DNA of 64,000 nucleotides from Cranoglanis bouderius (GCA_023630585.1 CM042535.1:37358301-37422300); one strand, 5' to 3'; shown: positions 44,761 to 58,107, counted from the stretch's first letter. Notes: generated by a model not told the origin, from the letters alone. Numbers and translations are program-made.

Positions 44761-46160
44761 CATGCATGATATTGAGGGACGTTTAAAGGACAAAGTTTAC
44801 TTTTTTTTTTTTTCTCTCCAAACAACAAAATTAAATTTTCCTTCCTGCGTTTTATTTGCAGAATAGAGTTGTTAATAATAATAATAATAATAATAATAGT
44901 AAGAAGAAGAAGAATATAGACCATTCTATATATACACACACACACACACACAGTATATGTAACTATAAATACAAATAATATATATAATTTAAATAAATAT
45001 AAATTATATATACATTATAGATTTAAGAGCAAATAATAACCTTGCATTTTCAAATATTTATTTATTTACTATTTTTTTTTACTCATTTTTAAATTTATAA
45101 CATTCATTATTTCAAGTAGCACAAAAGTCGAATTCAACACACACGTCTTTGTTAGTTTTCACTTCCTATCCCATCAAATCATTCACATTAACCATCTGTT
45201 TTTAAAGTAACTGTAGTATGACTAGACATTTTCGTTGTAGACGTGACAGAATCACCTTGCAACAAATGTGTGCTCGTGCCTAAATAAAGATCAGAATTAA
45301 ACTCGTATGAAAAGCTCGGATTTTTCCTGTTTTGGTCACTTGTGTAGGCTGCGCAAGGCACTGGTGCTGCTATAAATGGTTTATAACGTGCACTCTAAAG
45401 CGTTTGACTTTTTAGAAATATGAATGGATGTCTAGGATGCGTGTAGAGCCACAGGGGTCAAAACTTTTTCCACGCCGGTTATTTCACCCAGCAATCTCCC
45501 GAGTCCCGTGCGTAATTACGCACAGTCCACATGACCGAGGCGCGAGGATATCGGTTTCACTGTAGAGATTATAACTCTCTTGAGGTCAAGCAGTAAAACC
45601 TGGAGTGGACTTCACACACCGGAAGTGTGATTTTCATCATCCAGCTTGTGGATCCTGCTGCATGTTCTTATCCATGTGTGTCTTTGATGTAGGAGTAATT
45701 CGTAGGAACGCAAATGCGTCTAGAGTGTAGACAGTTTTTATTTATTTATTTTTTATATTAAAGTGACCCAAATAAGTCTTCTTTCAGTGGCAACTTTTTT
45801 ATGTTTAGCTACTGATAAACACAATACATTTCTGAGTGTTGTAAGATATTAAAAATAATAATGATAAAAACCTTGTAAGAAATACCTAGGTCTTTGTGAT
45901 GAGAAATGTTACTGGTATGCTCCATGGTCATGTAGCTGTAAATGATATTTTCCTAGGTCCAAGATTTAAATGTTGGGTGTCACAAATCTTATTTGTGGAT
46001 GTAGTGGAAATATGAAGCACATCGGTTAATTTTTGGCTGATTTTTTATTTATTTATATAATGTGGTCTATAGTGTGTGTGCTGGGGGTCAGAAGGTGGCG
46101 ATGGAGAGCTGTGCTCTGAGTAGAGTTTCAACTTTTACATCCTCCACCTGTAAGACGCTG
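44761..46160. other. Intergenic, no gene seen
   Basis: AT-rich DNA with (ATA)n at about 44876-44898 and (AC)n at 44936-44953. No open frame shows a recognisable domain. Confidence 0.4.
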
Positions 46161-46167
46161 CTGAAAC

Positions 46168-46172
46168 AACGC

Positions 46173-46252
<80 letters not shown>
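46168..46252. repeat. (TCTA)n microsatellite
   Basis: About 21 perfect tetranucleotide copies. Confidence 0.95.
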
Positions 46253-46384
46253 ACTCTTTTTTCAGGGTTATCATTAATTATCAATAATGAACAATTGCTG
46301 ATAAATTCATAGGAAACTAGAAACATCCAGAAAGGACTCTACTTTGGCAAAATATATTTGTTGTGGTCAAAGATAATTATTTGA

Positions 46385-46588
46385 AGAAGAAGCCTTTATT
46401 TGTCACATATACATTACAGCACAGTGAAATTTTTTTTCGCATATCGCTGCTTGTTAGGAGGTTGGGGTCAGAGCGCAGGGTCAGCCATGATACTGCACCC
46501 CTAGAGCAGGGTTAAGGGCCTTGCTCAAGGGCCTTAACAGTGGCAGCTTGGTGGTGCTGGGGCTTAAACCATTGAGCCACCAATGCCC
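46385..46588 (+). repeat. Fish interspersed repeat, SINE-like
   Basis: AAGCCTTTATTTGTCACATA, GTTGGGGTCAGAGCGCAGGG, CCTTGCTCAAGGGCC and GGCTTAAACCATTGAGCCAC follow an order I recall from a very common teleost repeat. Confidence 0.6.
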
Positions 46589-46611
46589 TATATATATTTA
46601 TTATGTTATGT

Positions 46612-46795
46612 ATATCATCAGCATCATGTATGAACGTCCATTTATATCCCTAATGAGCAAGCCAGAGGTGACAGTGGCAAGGAAAAACTCTGTGAAACTT
46701 CATGAAGAAGAAACCTTGAGAGGAACCAGACTTGACAGGGAACCCATCCTCATCTGGGGAAAAACCCAAGAATGGCATTCGAATATCATTATACA
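46612..46795 (+). repeat. Fish interspersed repeat
   Basis: GAGCAAGCCAGAGGTGACAG, AAGAAACCTTGAGAGGAACC and GGAACCCATCCTCATCTGGG recall another widespread teleost repeat. The translated frame (46521-46799) is not a gene. The next 46796-47529 is non-coding. Confidence 0.55.
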
Positions 46796-47529
46796 ATAAT
46801 ACAACTTCCTTGTGCAATATTGCTTAAATATAATTTCTTAGAAGTTCCAAATCTATAAAATTAAGATTATATCCTGAAGCAAAAACCATTTATTTGTGAA
46901 GTGCAAATCTTTATCATCCACAGATGGTGAGTCTCAGATAGAGAGAACATGTACAGCTCAACAGCAGGAGAACATCTACAGCTCAACAGAGAGAGACAGG
47001 ATAGATTATAAGGTATGCTTTTACCATACACTGGTTTCCTCCGGATCTCCCTCCGCTAAACAAACTAGTGTTTTCTCAATCCGCATACTTATGTACTATT
47101 CTAGACCATTACTGAGTACTAATACTAATCGGTTCTCTTATTACACTGAGTGTCTGAATTTTAAAAACCTCTCATGTCACCTCCAAACCTACCGAAAGGT
47201 CTGATTTGAGTACCAGCCTTCTGGATCTTCTAGATTAGTAAATACTTTTCAGAGGTTTCGAATTGAGACGCAGTTCATGACAAAAATCACGACACAGTGG
47301 AAAGTTTTAAGAGCGACAGAGCTCATCAGCGTGTTTAATACCGTTGTGTATAAAATCACTACACATTTTCTAGTTGACTATGAAACGTGACAGACACAAG
47401 ATAGGCAGCAAGTGTGCGAACATCGTCGCTTGTTGCATTGCCGCTGAGTTGCCGCAGGGTGTACCACACCGTCCCGGTGTGGTGCGATGAAATGGAAAAG
47501 TGTGACGTTTTTTTCTTAGTCTTCGATTA

Positions 47530-47690
47530 TGTGGATTGTTAAGTTTGGCTGTTACTATAGAAACGATAATGTATTAGAACAGAAACCTGTGATTTGAATT
47601 AGAGACGGAACTACTTTCAAAGCTGCTGTTATAGAAAACCAGTCGGGGTCGAGAACTCGACAGCGCTCTGGTGTAATACAGTATAGTGCT
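47530..47690 (-). mobile_element. Family A repeat fragment, inverted
   Basis: Reverse complement of the family A left half: ACTATAGAAACGATAATGTA, then GCTGCTGTTATAGAAAACCA. Confidence 0.55.
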
Positions 47691-48960
47691 GTGTTGAACT
47701 GTATATACTGTAGTAACGTGCTGTAGGTGGCGACGCATCAGCATGAGCTTTCACTTCCCCATCATTGACCAAACAAACCAAGAGGGAAATCTTTCTCACT
47801 TCATGAAGCTCCCTTCCTGCCAACAAATGACACACGACCGTGGAGACCTCGGGCTCCCGACTCTTGTACTCAAACTGACTCGAGCTGTAACAGGCTTACG
47901 TCCCATAGTCCTCCTGTGCCCCGGGTCAGCGGGTACACACACACATCTCATAAACGCCCGATTCACGCTTATGCAGGATGTCCACAGCTTAAGGGATTTG
48001 GGGATGGTGAAAAAACCCCACAGGCAAACACAGTCCACCGTCTCCAGGAGCGGGATGAGTCGCTGTGGCAACGGTTGCTGGGACCTGGTGTGCGATTCTA
48101 TAACAAATCAGTCTCATAAAGTCACTTTACTCAGACTCGGGCTGGAACAGGATGATAAATCGACAATACGATAATCTCACGAGTTTCAGTATCGCAGTAC
48201 GTATCAGTTACATTCCATTAAAAAAAAAAAAGAAGAAAATGACATAAAAAGCCATTTAAGACTGATAAGTTGATTGTTAAAATGATTTTTAAAGTGTGTC
48301 TATCTTAAAGCGATGTACCTGTAACACACAGCGTCCTTCATAAAATAAGCTAAATTTGTTTTCTTAAATAGTGCTGCATTTTTGCTACAGAAGACTGGTT
48401 TCAAAATTATTGATACCCTTAATTATTGTTTAGAGGCTGTCAGTTATTTCACCACAGGCTCATGCCAGAAAACACTAATGCAATTAAAAGTAAAAGTTTG
48501 TAAAAGATTCCTTTTTGTTGGAATTAGGGTTAATATTTTGTTCAATTTGAGTGGAAAATTTAAATCATTGCGTATATTAATAATAATAATCATTATATTA
48601 TTAGTATTATTATCTTGTTCTCTTTTTCTATTCCTTTTTTTTTTCTTTCCGTCTCCCGTTTCCACCCTTTTGTGTGCACAGAGACGTTCATTAACATGTT
48701 TCAGAAGTATTTAAAGGTGCTGTAGCTCCTCAGCACCTCTCTATCGCATGAGCGGTCAAAGGTCCGAGTCTGCTGAGGCCCCTCGGTTCTTTAATTAAAC
48801 CTTCAGTGTGGGTATGAAGCTCTGAGGTTAAAGCTGTTGCTCATTAAAGCCTCATGTGTCTCTGCACTCTGTGTGTGTGAAGAGCCTGAAGAGCCTGAAG
48901 AGCTTCTGTTCCCAAAGTGAATTCACTCCTTAATAGCAGGGCAAGTGGGGACCACCTGAT
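47691..48960. other. Intergenic, no confident gene
   Basis: Open frames on both strands at 47743-48174 lack domains, splice partners or convincing starts. The block 48700-48960 is more complex than its surroundings but has no coding signature. Confidence 0.35.
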
Positions 48961-48966
48961 CATTTA

Positions 48967-48970
<4 letters not shown>

Positions 48971-49010
<40 letters not shown>
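48971..49010. repeat. (TG)n microsatellite
   Basis: A pure TG tract. The 49011-50690 stretch after it is AT-rich with no gene visible. Confidence 0.9.
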
Positions 49011-49011
<1 letters not shown>

Positions 49012-50696
49012 GGACATCGACAAGCTCAATAGGGGAATCATTAGTTAAGTTTAGTGCACTCGTGTAAAGCAGGCACTTTACATTTTGCTCTACGTATTTT
49101 TTCTTTGTCTCGTCCTGTTCTTTTCTCTTTTTCTTCTTCTCTTTACCTCAGCCTTTCACATTTCTTTCTAACACTTTATTTGACGAGGTTCACACAATGT
49201 GTACCTGACCTTGTAAGTTTGTAGAAGCTTCACATGAGAATGAGCGCTTCGAAAGATAAAACGTAAAAACGTAAAACGCTGTAAAAAAAAAAAAAACTTT
49301 TTTTTTTTTCCTACATAATTTTATCCAAAAACGCATTTGACTTCAAGAGCAACCCAAATATGATCAGATTTATTATACCTGACCAAATGATAAAATAATT
49401 CATATCAGGACGAAATCAAGGGAACGGCCTAAAAAGTTATTTACGGAAACTTTTTTTTTTTACATAGAAATGACCATTTCAGTTTGAGGAAATTGTAATA
49501 ATACTTGAAACTGGTGTATCTGGTTCCTAAATTAAAAAACCTGTGTACGTTACTTTCGAATTATTCTTCAAAACAGTGTTAGAAACAGAGTGAACATCGA
49601 ACGCTGTACTGTAATAGTGTGTTAAAGAGACCAAAGCTTCACGAATGTGGTAGAAATGAGGAAAAAGCGACCTTCATGCATGGTGATAGTCATATTTTCA
49701 TTTGAAAAGAAACCTCAGAAAACATACATAACACACACTATAAAGACTTGACCAGTTTACGAGAAATTTCCACGATTTCTACTTAATGCTAAGTGTAATT
49801 ACAATGTAATATTATTCATAAACAGCCTTTTCGTAGTATTTTATCAACAGACCTGAGGTAAATGTTGATATTCTTAACAGTTTTGTTTAAGGTTCACGAT
49901 CGCTGTACCATTGCGTTCCCCATAAACGGATATATGCTAGCTGAAACCTGATTAAACTGCAGTCAAAAGTTATTAATAGTCAAGAACTTTCATTCACATA
50001 AATGAAGTTTGGGTATCACGATGCATCATGTGTTATTATTATAAATCGAAATCCTCACTATAGAGCAACTCGAAGTCTGGTTAGCAGTCAACGCTAGGTG
50101 TAATTGCAGTGTAATATTAATCATACGGAGTCTTTTCTTGGTATTTTATCAACACATCTGAGGTAAATGTTGATATTCTTGACAGTTTTGTTTAGTTTCC
50201 ATGATCGCTATACTTTTATATTGCCCATAAACAGCTTTTTGCCAGCTGTTATTCGCTAGGTTATGCCCATATATTGTGTCTATATGTCCAAATAGCCTAG
50301 CAACAGTGCTCTAACAACTTCAGCTACACTTGTTTATGTATTCTTGCAAATTTTCTCTCAGTACAGGGCCAGTTTATAAAAAAAATCTGTAAAAAGTAAT
50401 TTATCTCATGAATAGATTATCAGTGCTTATACAGTTGTATATGTGGATAGCCTTTAAAAGAAGCATTAGCTATTTAGATAACACATATAACACATTTATA
50501 AAGTTCTGTTCTTGTTATGGGTTTAGTGATTAATATGTTACACACCTGATTTCTTTACACAATCCTGTCAGCCTGTGGCCACACTCTCGGTCAGTCTATT
50601 AGAGCTCAGATATGCACACACAGGTTATTCATAACGGTTGATAAATCAATCGGTCATTCTCTGTGGTTCCTGGACCGAGTGAAGGTTGCAGATTGT

Positions 50697-50698
<2 letters not shown>

Positions 50699-50734
<36 letters not shown>
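50699..50734. repeat. (GT)n microsatellite
   Basis: A pure GT tract about 90 bp before the nuclear-receptor site cluster. Confidence 0.9.
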
Positions 50735-50738
<4 letters not shown>

Positions 50739-50822
50739 AAGAGACTTTAATCCTGCGATTGAGAGATATGTGATTGAAAGATTTGGTCAGTGTGTGTCCA
50801 GCTCTTGGCTGAAGGGGCAATT

Positions 50823-50916
50823 GGACCTCTTGACCTAAAGGGTCAATGAACAGCGTATGCTGATGGCCTGCTTATCCGACCAGCTCGCTGACCTCCTGCT
50901 GACCCCTCGGTGACCT
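50823..50916 (-). promoter_or_regulatory. Nuclear-receptor site cluster with a triple DR5 (RARE-type)
   Basis: At 50889-50916 three half-sites lie in direct repeat with five-base spacers: TGACCT-cctgc-TGACCC-ctcgg-TGACCT, which is AGGTCA/GGGTCA/AGGTCA on the minus strand. Forty bases upstream, TGACCT-aaa-GGGTCA (50831-50845) forms an everted pair, preceded by GGACCT. DR5 is the classic retinoic-acid-receptor/RXR arrangement. Confidence 0.55.
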
Positions 50917-51019
50917 CTCGAACCCTCTCCGCAGGTTTGGACTAGAGATTTCCGACAACGAGTTTGAACAGCTGGTTGAAAGTCTCCGCGTTGCAACTTT
51001 TCGGAAACGTGTAGAAGAT

Positions 51020-52640
51020 GTTGTTATTGGTCACCGTCGACACACTGTCCTCTAGCAAGGATTTATGAGTAGGAAAAAATTACGTGATTCAAATGTTGTC
51101 AAATTTCTCAACCGTTATATCATTCTGTGAAAAGTCGTACGACGATAATGTATAGCGAGCATTTGAACGAAATATAAATAATAACAGCTGTAATAACAGT
51201 TTTTGCACGACTGAAACTAATTATTAGATACATTTTCATACATCTATGTCACAGTTTTAAATAATGTATTACTGGATAATAATTTTTGAACTGAAAGAGA
51301 ATTTATAGTTTTTAATTTTTATTTTTTTTGGAGCTTAGCTATGTATTTTTCCCCCATGTTTTGCTACTTTTGTTATCAGCTTTTTCAAAGAATATGAGAA
51401 AGCAGTAGGACTAAAATGGTGTAATTCAGCTGAATTAAAAGAAAATTCAGCTGTTCAAAATATTTTGCTCATTATTATATTTATTAAAACATATAAAAAA
51501 AAAACAACCTAAAAGTAGTCTGGATGCCAATTTTAATTTCTTACAGTTGTTTTAGATGAATCTATAGTACAGTTTTTGACTTACTTCATTATTTTTCCTT
51601 ACAATTTTTTTTTTTTTTTTACAAAAAACTCTCTGTAAAATATTTATACGTTATGAAATTACTGAGCGAAAACATTTTATTTTAATTAGAACGCAATAAT
51701 TTCAAGACTGTTAATTTCAAAGCTATAAACAGTAGTGAAAGTTCTTTAGTGTGGGTTTTATTAGTTACTCTGGTATTTAAAAAAAACAACAAAAAAAACC
51801 CCTGAAGCTTAATTTAACTACATTAGAAAATGGAAAGTTTGTTAATTTAGTTAATTACTTAACTAAAGTGTCATTTAATGATTCACTCTATAATTCTAAC
51901 TTAAAAATCAGCCTCAGATTTTGTTTTTTTTTGCTGTTTAACAGACATTTGGTATTAAGCCACTTTGTGCCACTTTAACACTGTTAAAAAAAGTTTTGTT
52001 CATGTTTAATAAGTTGTTTTTTTTTTTTTTAGAGAGATTTTAAATAATATCAGAAAGCACTGCAGAAATAATCTCCCTCAAAATCTTTTACATATCCACA
52101 AAATTTACCTTCTGTATTAAAGAGGTACTTTATGAATTTTTGTAAATTTCATCGGAGAACCATTTTCATATTGTAATTTGGTCCAGAACAGTAATTTCGC
52201 TAAACTAAATCTATATTTCGGTTATTCGGCAAACCTCACGTTAAGGTATATGAGAGCTAAATCACCTCCGATTTACTGTCAGGCTCAATATTATAGAAAG
52301 AAGTGTAGATAGTCTGTCTCTCTTCTGTTTCAGATTTTTAGCTTTGTGTATGTTTCCTAAGGTTTATGAAACTGGTTAACTTAGCATACTTTTTATTATT
52401 TGAAAGGAATATAAACAGCCGTGTGTTTTTATTCTCTGGTACGGTTGGGTTGTTTTTGCGGAATAGTCGAGTTTACAAGCTCGGATTTGCGGATTAGACC
52501 CCGGCCACCCGCGGGCGAGTCCGGAGAATGAGAACTCCCCCATCCGTCCAGTGAATGGGCCACAATAACCAACGCAATGTAAACGTTTCTGAAAAAAGAA
52601 CAGGGTAATGAATTTTAATCTGCAAGAGTAACAGCTCCTA
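51020..52640. other. AT-rich intergenic DNA, nothing seen
   Basis: Long A- and T-runs, no open frame with a domain and no recognisable repeat. Confidence 0.4.
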
Positions 52641-52659
52641 GACATGTGGTTTCACTGTT

Positions 52660-52663
<4 letters not shown>

Positions 52664-52721
<58 letters not shown>
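52664..52721. repeat. (TG)n microsatellite
   Basis: A pure TG tract of about 29 repeats. Confidence 0.95.
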
Positions 52722-52725
<4 letters not shown>

Positions 52726-53274
52726 GTTTGTGGTTTGTGGGCATTGATAGTGGGAGGCTGGGTATAAGCTTAGCTTCTCACTTTTTTTTTTTTTTTCTTG
52801 TGTGTGTCGAGGATAAAGACCTAGAAAACCAGCCAGGCTTAGTTGACAGGTGACAAGGGTTAGAGTGAATGGGGATTTTGTAATACCAACAGAAAAAGCC
52901 TGGGCACCGAGGGACCGACTGAATGGAGAGAAAGGAAACTTTAGAACGGTTCAGGACTCTCCCTCTCTCCCTCCCTCTCTCGCTAATCAATGCTAAATCA
53001 TTGCCATGCTAAAGCAGGCTGATCCCGGTGTCACCAGTTCCTGTGTGGCACTCTCTTCCGTCGCCGTGAATTTTTGACACGTTTGGTCAACAGAATTTAC
53101 ATTTATTCATTAGGGAGGCGCTTTTATCCGGAGCGGTCAGGCAGTCAAACCATGAACGATGAAGACTGGACAGAAAGCACAATTAAACTCACAAGTCAGA
53201 ATTAATGCTACATGCTAGACTACACATGCTAAATCACAAAGCGGTCAAACTCTATATATAAACCGTAAAGATTC

Positions 53275-53540
53275 TTGTGTAATCGTTGATAATCATTTAT
53301 CATTTATGGAAGGAGTCTCCAGTGTCAGAACCTTGTAACAGTCCGAGGTAAAGCTGTACGTTTAAGTTTTCCAACTCCAGAAAGTCTTCAGGACAGAGGA
53401 GAGATGCCGGTGAGGGAATGACTGTTTATATCAGTTGTAACGGAAATAATAACATGAGCTAACCTTTTCTCACAGACAACGTTAATTGTAACTATAAACA
53501 GATAAAAAGTATAACATTGTCCCTAGGTCTGAATGGTCCC
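53275..53540 (+). mobile_element. Family A repeat, middle part
   Basis: GGAAGGAGTCTCCAGTGTCA, AACAGTCCGAGGTAAAGCTG and CGGTGAGGGAATGACTGTTT in family order. Confidence 0.6.
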
Positions 53541-53564
53541 AAGGTCTGAACTTCTAGTTAAGAT

Positions 53565-53960
53565 AAAAAAAAGAGCTGATGATCATGTGCCCACTGTAAT
53601 CTCAGATTCCTGTTCTTGGCAGAAAGGAGCGGAACTCAATGTGGTCTTCTGGTGTTGTTCCACATTCGCCTCAAGGATCAACGTGTTATGCATTCTGAGA
53701 TACTTTTCTGCTCACCACGGGTGTAAAGAGTGGTTATCTGAGTCACAATAGCCTCCCTGTCAGTTAGAACCAGTCTGGTCAATCTCCTCCGACCTCCCTC
53801 ATCAACAAAACGTTCTTGCCCGCAAAACTGCTACTCACTGGATGGTTTCTGTTTTACGCACCATTTTGTATAAACTCTAGAGCTTCTTGTGTGTCAAAAC
53901 ACAAGATCAGCTGTTTCTAAAATACTCAAACCAGCCCATCTAGCACCAACAACCATGGTC
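53565..53960 (-). mobile_element. Tc1-like transposase pseudogene fragment
   Basis: The minus strand reads MVVGARWAGLSILETADLVF, then WCVKQKPSSE, QERFVDEGGRRRLTRLV and LLSAKNRNLRLQWA. This is the N-terminal HTH region of a Tc1-type transposase, with at least four in-frame stops. It is dead. Confidence 0.75.
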
Positions 53961-54014
53961 TTATTTCTGAAACAAGTTTGTGTGAACCCCATGATGCGAG
54001 AGACACTAAGAAAC

Positions 54015-54016
<2 letters not shown>

Positions 54017-54064
<48 letters not shown>
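54017..54064. repeat. (GA)n microsatellite
   Basis: A pure GA tract. A pure TC tract, its complement, follows at 54162-54212. Confidence 0.9.
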
Positions 54065-54068
<4 letters not shown>

Positions 54069-54156
54069 GAACTGTGTCAGATCTTCTTGTGGGAACCCGA
54101 GACTCCAAAAGCCCACCATGATCCATGAAGAATAATATTTTTTTTAGTTTTTTCCC

Positions 54157-54161
<5 letters not shown>

Positions 54162-54212
<51 letters not shown>
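54162..54212. repeat. (TC)n microsatellite
   Basis: A pure CT tract 98 bp after the GA tract. Together they could form a hairpin. Confidence 0.9.
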
Positions 54213-54213
<1 letters not shown>

Positions 54214-54395
54214 GCCATTCAGGCTTTAATTTTTATTCATGGGGACGGAGAGGAGCAGCGACCATCGAGGGAAACTGGCCTGGGATTACCATCTCATTAA
54301 TAGCATCTATGACTTTTGTTCAAAAAGAGCGACTTGTGTAAAAGTGGCAGTGCGGATGACGATTAATCCGCAGCCTGCAGCTGTAGGGAGCTGGA

Positions 54396-54397
<2 letters not shown>

Positions 54398-54428
<31 letters not shown>

Positions 54429-54431
54429 TCA

Positions 54432-54490
<59 letters not shown>

Positions 54491-54579
54491 ACACACAGAC
54501 ACACAGACACACACACACACACACCTACAGTCATGTATTCCAATACTTATGGGGACATTTGGTCCCCACTAAGCGCTAG

Positions 54580-54648
<69 letters not shown>

Positions 54649-54696
54649 CATGTATTCCAATACTAATGGGGACATTTGGTCTTCACTAAGCGCTAG

Positions 54697-54749
<53 letters not shown>

Positions 54750-54864
54750 CATGTATTCCAATACTTATGGGGACATTTGGTCCTCACTAAGTGCTATAAG
54801 TACACACACACACTGTAATGTATTCCAATACTAATGGGGACATTTGGTCTTCACTGAGCGCTAG

Positions 54865-54924
<60 letters not shown>
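54398..54924. repeat. Compound array: ~52-bp unit alternating with (CA)n
   Basis: Four copies of a unit TCATGTATTCCAATACTTAT / GGGGACATTTGGTCCCCACT / AAGCGCTAGAA, starting near 54531, 54647, 54747 and 54822, are separated by CA tracts of variable length. The last spacer between units is short. All open frames here are artefacts. Confidence 0.9.
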
Positions 54925-54929
54925 CACTC

Positions 54930-56260
54930 AGATGGTGGCCCAGATTAAGAAGGCAGCAGATAAACGGGCATCTAGTTATCCCCCCTCCTCCCCATGCCGT
55001 ATTCTCTCACTCTCTCCATCCGTCCATCTCTCCCTCTCTCCTCACACGGGACGAAAGAAAGAGAGGAATAAGCCACTCATTCATCCAGCCGTTATCTCTC
55101 GGGGTGTCTTGTCTCGGCGAGTGATGGGGATCATTCTTTTCTCGGGCTCCGTCTCTCTTTCTTGTCCACAAATCCCTCTTTCTCAGCCTGTGGAGAACAG
55201 TGGGAACGTGAGCAGGGAAACCGATCCCTCTTTCACATAAATGCCACTAGATACTCGCCTCGTGAGCGTGAGTGGGGCTCTGGTGACCGACTCGAGATAG
55301 AAGATGGACGTTGCTTATTAGACAAAAACAAATGTAGCATTTTTTGTGCTACAAGAAGTATAGATAATCTGGATTTAGAAATATTCATCATCTAAAAAAA
55401 ATTTAAATGTGATTGATTAATCAAGCCAAACCAATGTCAGATTCTTGATCTTAAACGTTAATAATGTATTTAAGGAACATTCACACATTCTTTGTTTTAA
55501 TGTGTTTGAAATGCCATTAATTTGTTAGACTCGTATTCTGCGTTTCCATTTTCAGGGCTGATTATACAGTACAACTGTTTATTATTCTTTCAAATACGTT
55601 CTTTGTTTTTTTATTGTTCTTTTTAAAAACGTGTAATTTGTTCAAGAAATAAATGACATATTACATTAATCATTTGTAATTTATCATATTTATTTATTAA
55701 TACATTTTAATTCTTCATTTTAACCCAGGTTTTTCATTTTCAGAACGTAATTTGATTTGTTTTCAGGTCTTTAATAAGCTTTTTATTTAATTTTGCTGGT
55801 TAAATAAGAAAGATTGAACAAATTTACCAAAAAAAAAAATATTATGTTAATTTGTTTGTTTTTAAAATCTCACATTCTTCATTATTTTTTTGTTTTTTTA
55901 AAATTCAAATGATTCGATTTAAACTTGAATAACTAAATGTTATTTTTTTTGAAGTAACTTGTATTCCATATTAATATGTTTTTAGAGCATTTAATTTTAT
56001 TGGGAATTTTTAATCGTTTATTAAGAATTGCTGTTTAAAAAGAAAAAAAAACATTTTAAAAGAGGTAAAATCGGAGAAAATGGTATTTGATTGCTTATTT
56101 ATCGCAGCACGGTTGTTTGCCCATGTACATACAGTATGTTCTCGTAATTTTTACTTTTGTAAGTCGTTTCTGTAAATGTTTATTGCCGTGATTTCTTTCT
56201 AAATGTCTGACGCAGTTTGAAATCTCACTTCAACCTTATGAATAAATGTTTTGTTTAAAA
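54930..56260. other. Intergenic, no gene seen
   Basis: A pyrimidine-rich block at about 54980-55200, then very AT-rich DNA to 56260. I recognise no gene. Confidence 0.35.
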
Positions 56261-56269
56261 CCTTCACGC

Positions 56270-56760
56270 GTTCAGACGCCAACGTGAAATAAACAGACTG
56301 TGGCAGTGGCAGTGTTTGTGTGTCGCAGTGAGTTTGCCTTCATGTCGTTGCCTCTGTGGCATTTCGGTTGCGGGTCCCACAATTTCTCGCGGACGGAGAC
56401 TGCGTTCTTTCATGTAATCACGGCTACGGTGGTTTTGGCGGATTGGATTAGAAGCTTGTGTTGGAGGAGACATGAGGATGGATTTCACTCTCGCATTCCT
56501 GATGCGCTGACGTGATGGGGAGAGACAAACCCGAGCGGGGTTAACTGCCTCTCACAAAGACTCTTTATTGCCAATATCGCTGCCAAACTGACCCCAGATT
56601 AGTTTTACCGTCACTTTCATGCTGGATGAGATTTGGATCCGGAGACGAGGCGCTGATCTCAGATCAGTGAGAAGGGGGAACCTCTGGCGGTGCAGAGTGA
56701 GAGAATGGGGCGCAGGGTCAAACTTTATCCAATAGACTTTTTGCTGTTGTATCAATGACC
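56270..56760. other. Complex non-repetitive block, possible conserved element
   Basis: GC-richer, non-repetitive sequence between AT-rich flanks, containing the dyad GATCTCAGATCAGTGAG. Open frames on both strands are short and have no domain. The following 56761-57410 shows nothing. Confidence 0.25.
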
Positions 56761-57410
56761 AGATTTAAAAGGGTTGGAGAGAAAAATGTAGCAAAATCAG
56801 GGAACAAAGCTTCTTAGAAACGCTGAAGAAAGGAGGTGTATTCCCTTTGGGGAACTATTTAAGCTAAGATCTAAGAGAGAGCTTTATCTTTAAATTATTT
56901 TTAAAATCTGGAAATTAGTCCAGATTCATTTATGTAAATAATTTTTAGCTAGCCACCCATCTATATTTCTTAGCTACCTATACACACAATATTTGGTCAG
57001 ACTCTGGGCTTTCGAGTTTGTTTTTATGTGCAAATATTTTAAGATATTGTTTCAGAGTTGCATCATTTACACTGAAACTTTTTTGTTTGTTTGTTTGTTT
57101 GTTCGTTTTACAAAAATTGCCATGTGCCCATCCTGTTTTCACTTGACATTTTTACAGTGTTAATGTACTGCGATTGCAATCGGCAGTAGGTGGATCATCC
57201 ATACTATTTAGGGCTTTTGCTATGGTTTTGTGGAATAATTTGACTTTGTATCCTGTAGGCCATGATGGGTTTTTTTTTCTAATCCTAAGATCCTAAAAAC
57301 TAATGTGAAGATGCTGTACAGATTAAATATAAATATTATACATATTTATAGTGTTGTTCTGCTTTGTTAGTTATGAGATCATACAGTACCAAAACCTATA
57401 ACCATAACTG

Positions 57411-57411
<1 letters not shown>

Positions 57412-57471
<60 letters not shown>
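57412..57471. repeat. (GT)n microsatellite
   Basis: A pure TG tract of about 30 repeats. Confidence 0.95.
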
Positions 57472-57473
<2 letters not shown>

Positions 57474-58107
57474 TTCAGAGGTGGTCTGGCTATGACTTAG
57501 TGGCTGTCCAGGACCCTGCTGTGCCGGGTTTTGTGGTTGTGTTGTCGGACAGCGGTTTCCTGCTGTGGTGGTGTAGCAGGTCAGATCTGTGTGACCCCCT
57601 GCGGCAACTCCTTATATTTCTGCTACATCTGACAACAGTTTAAATATAGATTTTATTTGACTACTTTTTTGTCTTGCCAATAAAAAAAAAAAAAAAAATA
57701 GCAGTTTGTGCATCATACACACCAAACAAAATGTTTTGTTTTGGGAAAGTCAATAAGGAACGGGGTTTTTATGTTTTCTGGTTGTGGAACCTCCTCCATC
57801 TCAGGAAGATCACCGAGCATGAGAAGGTCTTCTCGAACTCCCTTTCCACTGATATTGCTAATAATAATCTTTTTTCTTTTGCTAGAAATGCTATAGTAGT
57901 GAACAGGAGCGTTAAATCCACTCCCCCTTTCGTTACCCCAAGTGCGGTTCTCCCAGATCCCGTTCGTGACCTGTCCAGCCCGCGATCCGCCCACTTCAGC
58001 CCTGGACGCTGTCCCCTTCCCTGGACAAAAGAAGCCCCGGCCCTAGCGGTCACCCACTCTGTCTCCTATCAAGCCATCCAAGCATGCAGGGAGGCTATTA
58101 GGCCTGA

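Noticed and set aside
47743..48174. 143-codon open frame with balanced composition
   Set aside because: No domain, no homolog recognised, overlapping frame on the other strand, no splice partner.
54239..54790. 183-codon His/Thr-rich open frame
   Set aside because: It is the translation of CA repeats and the 52-bp compound array.
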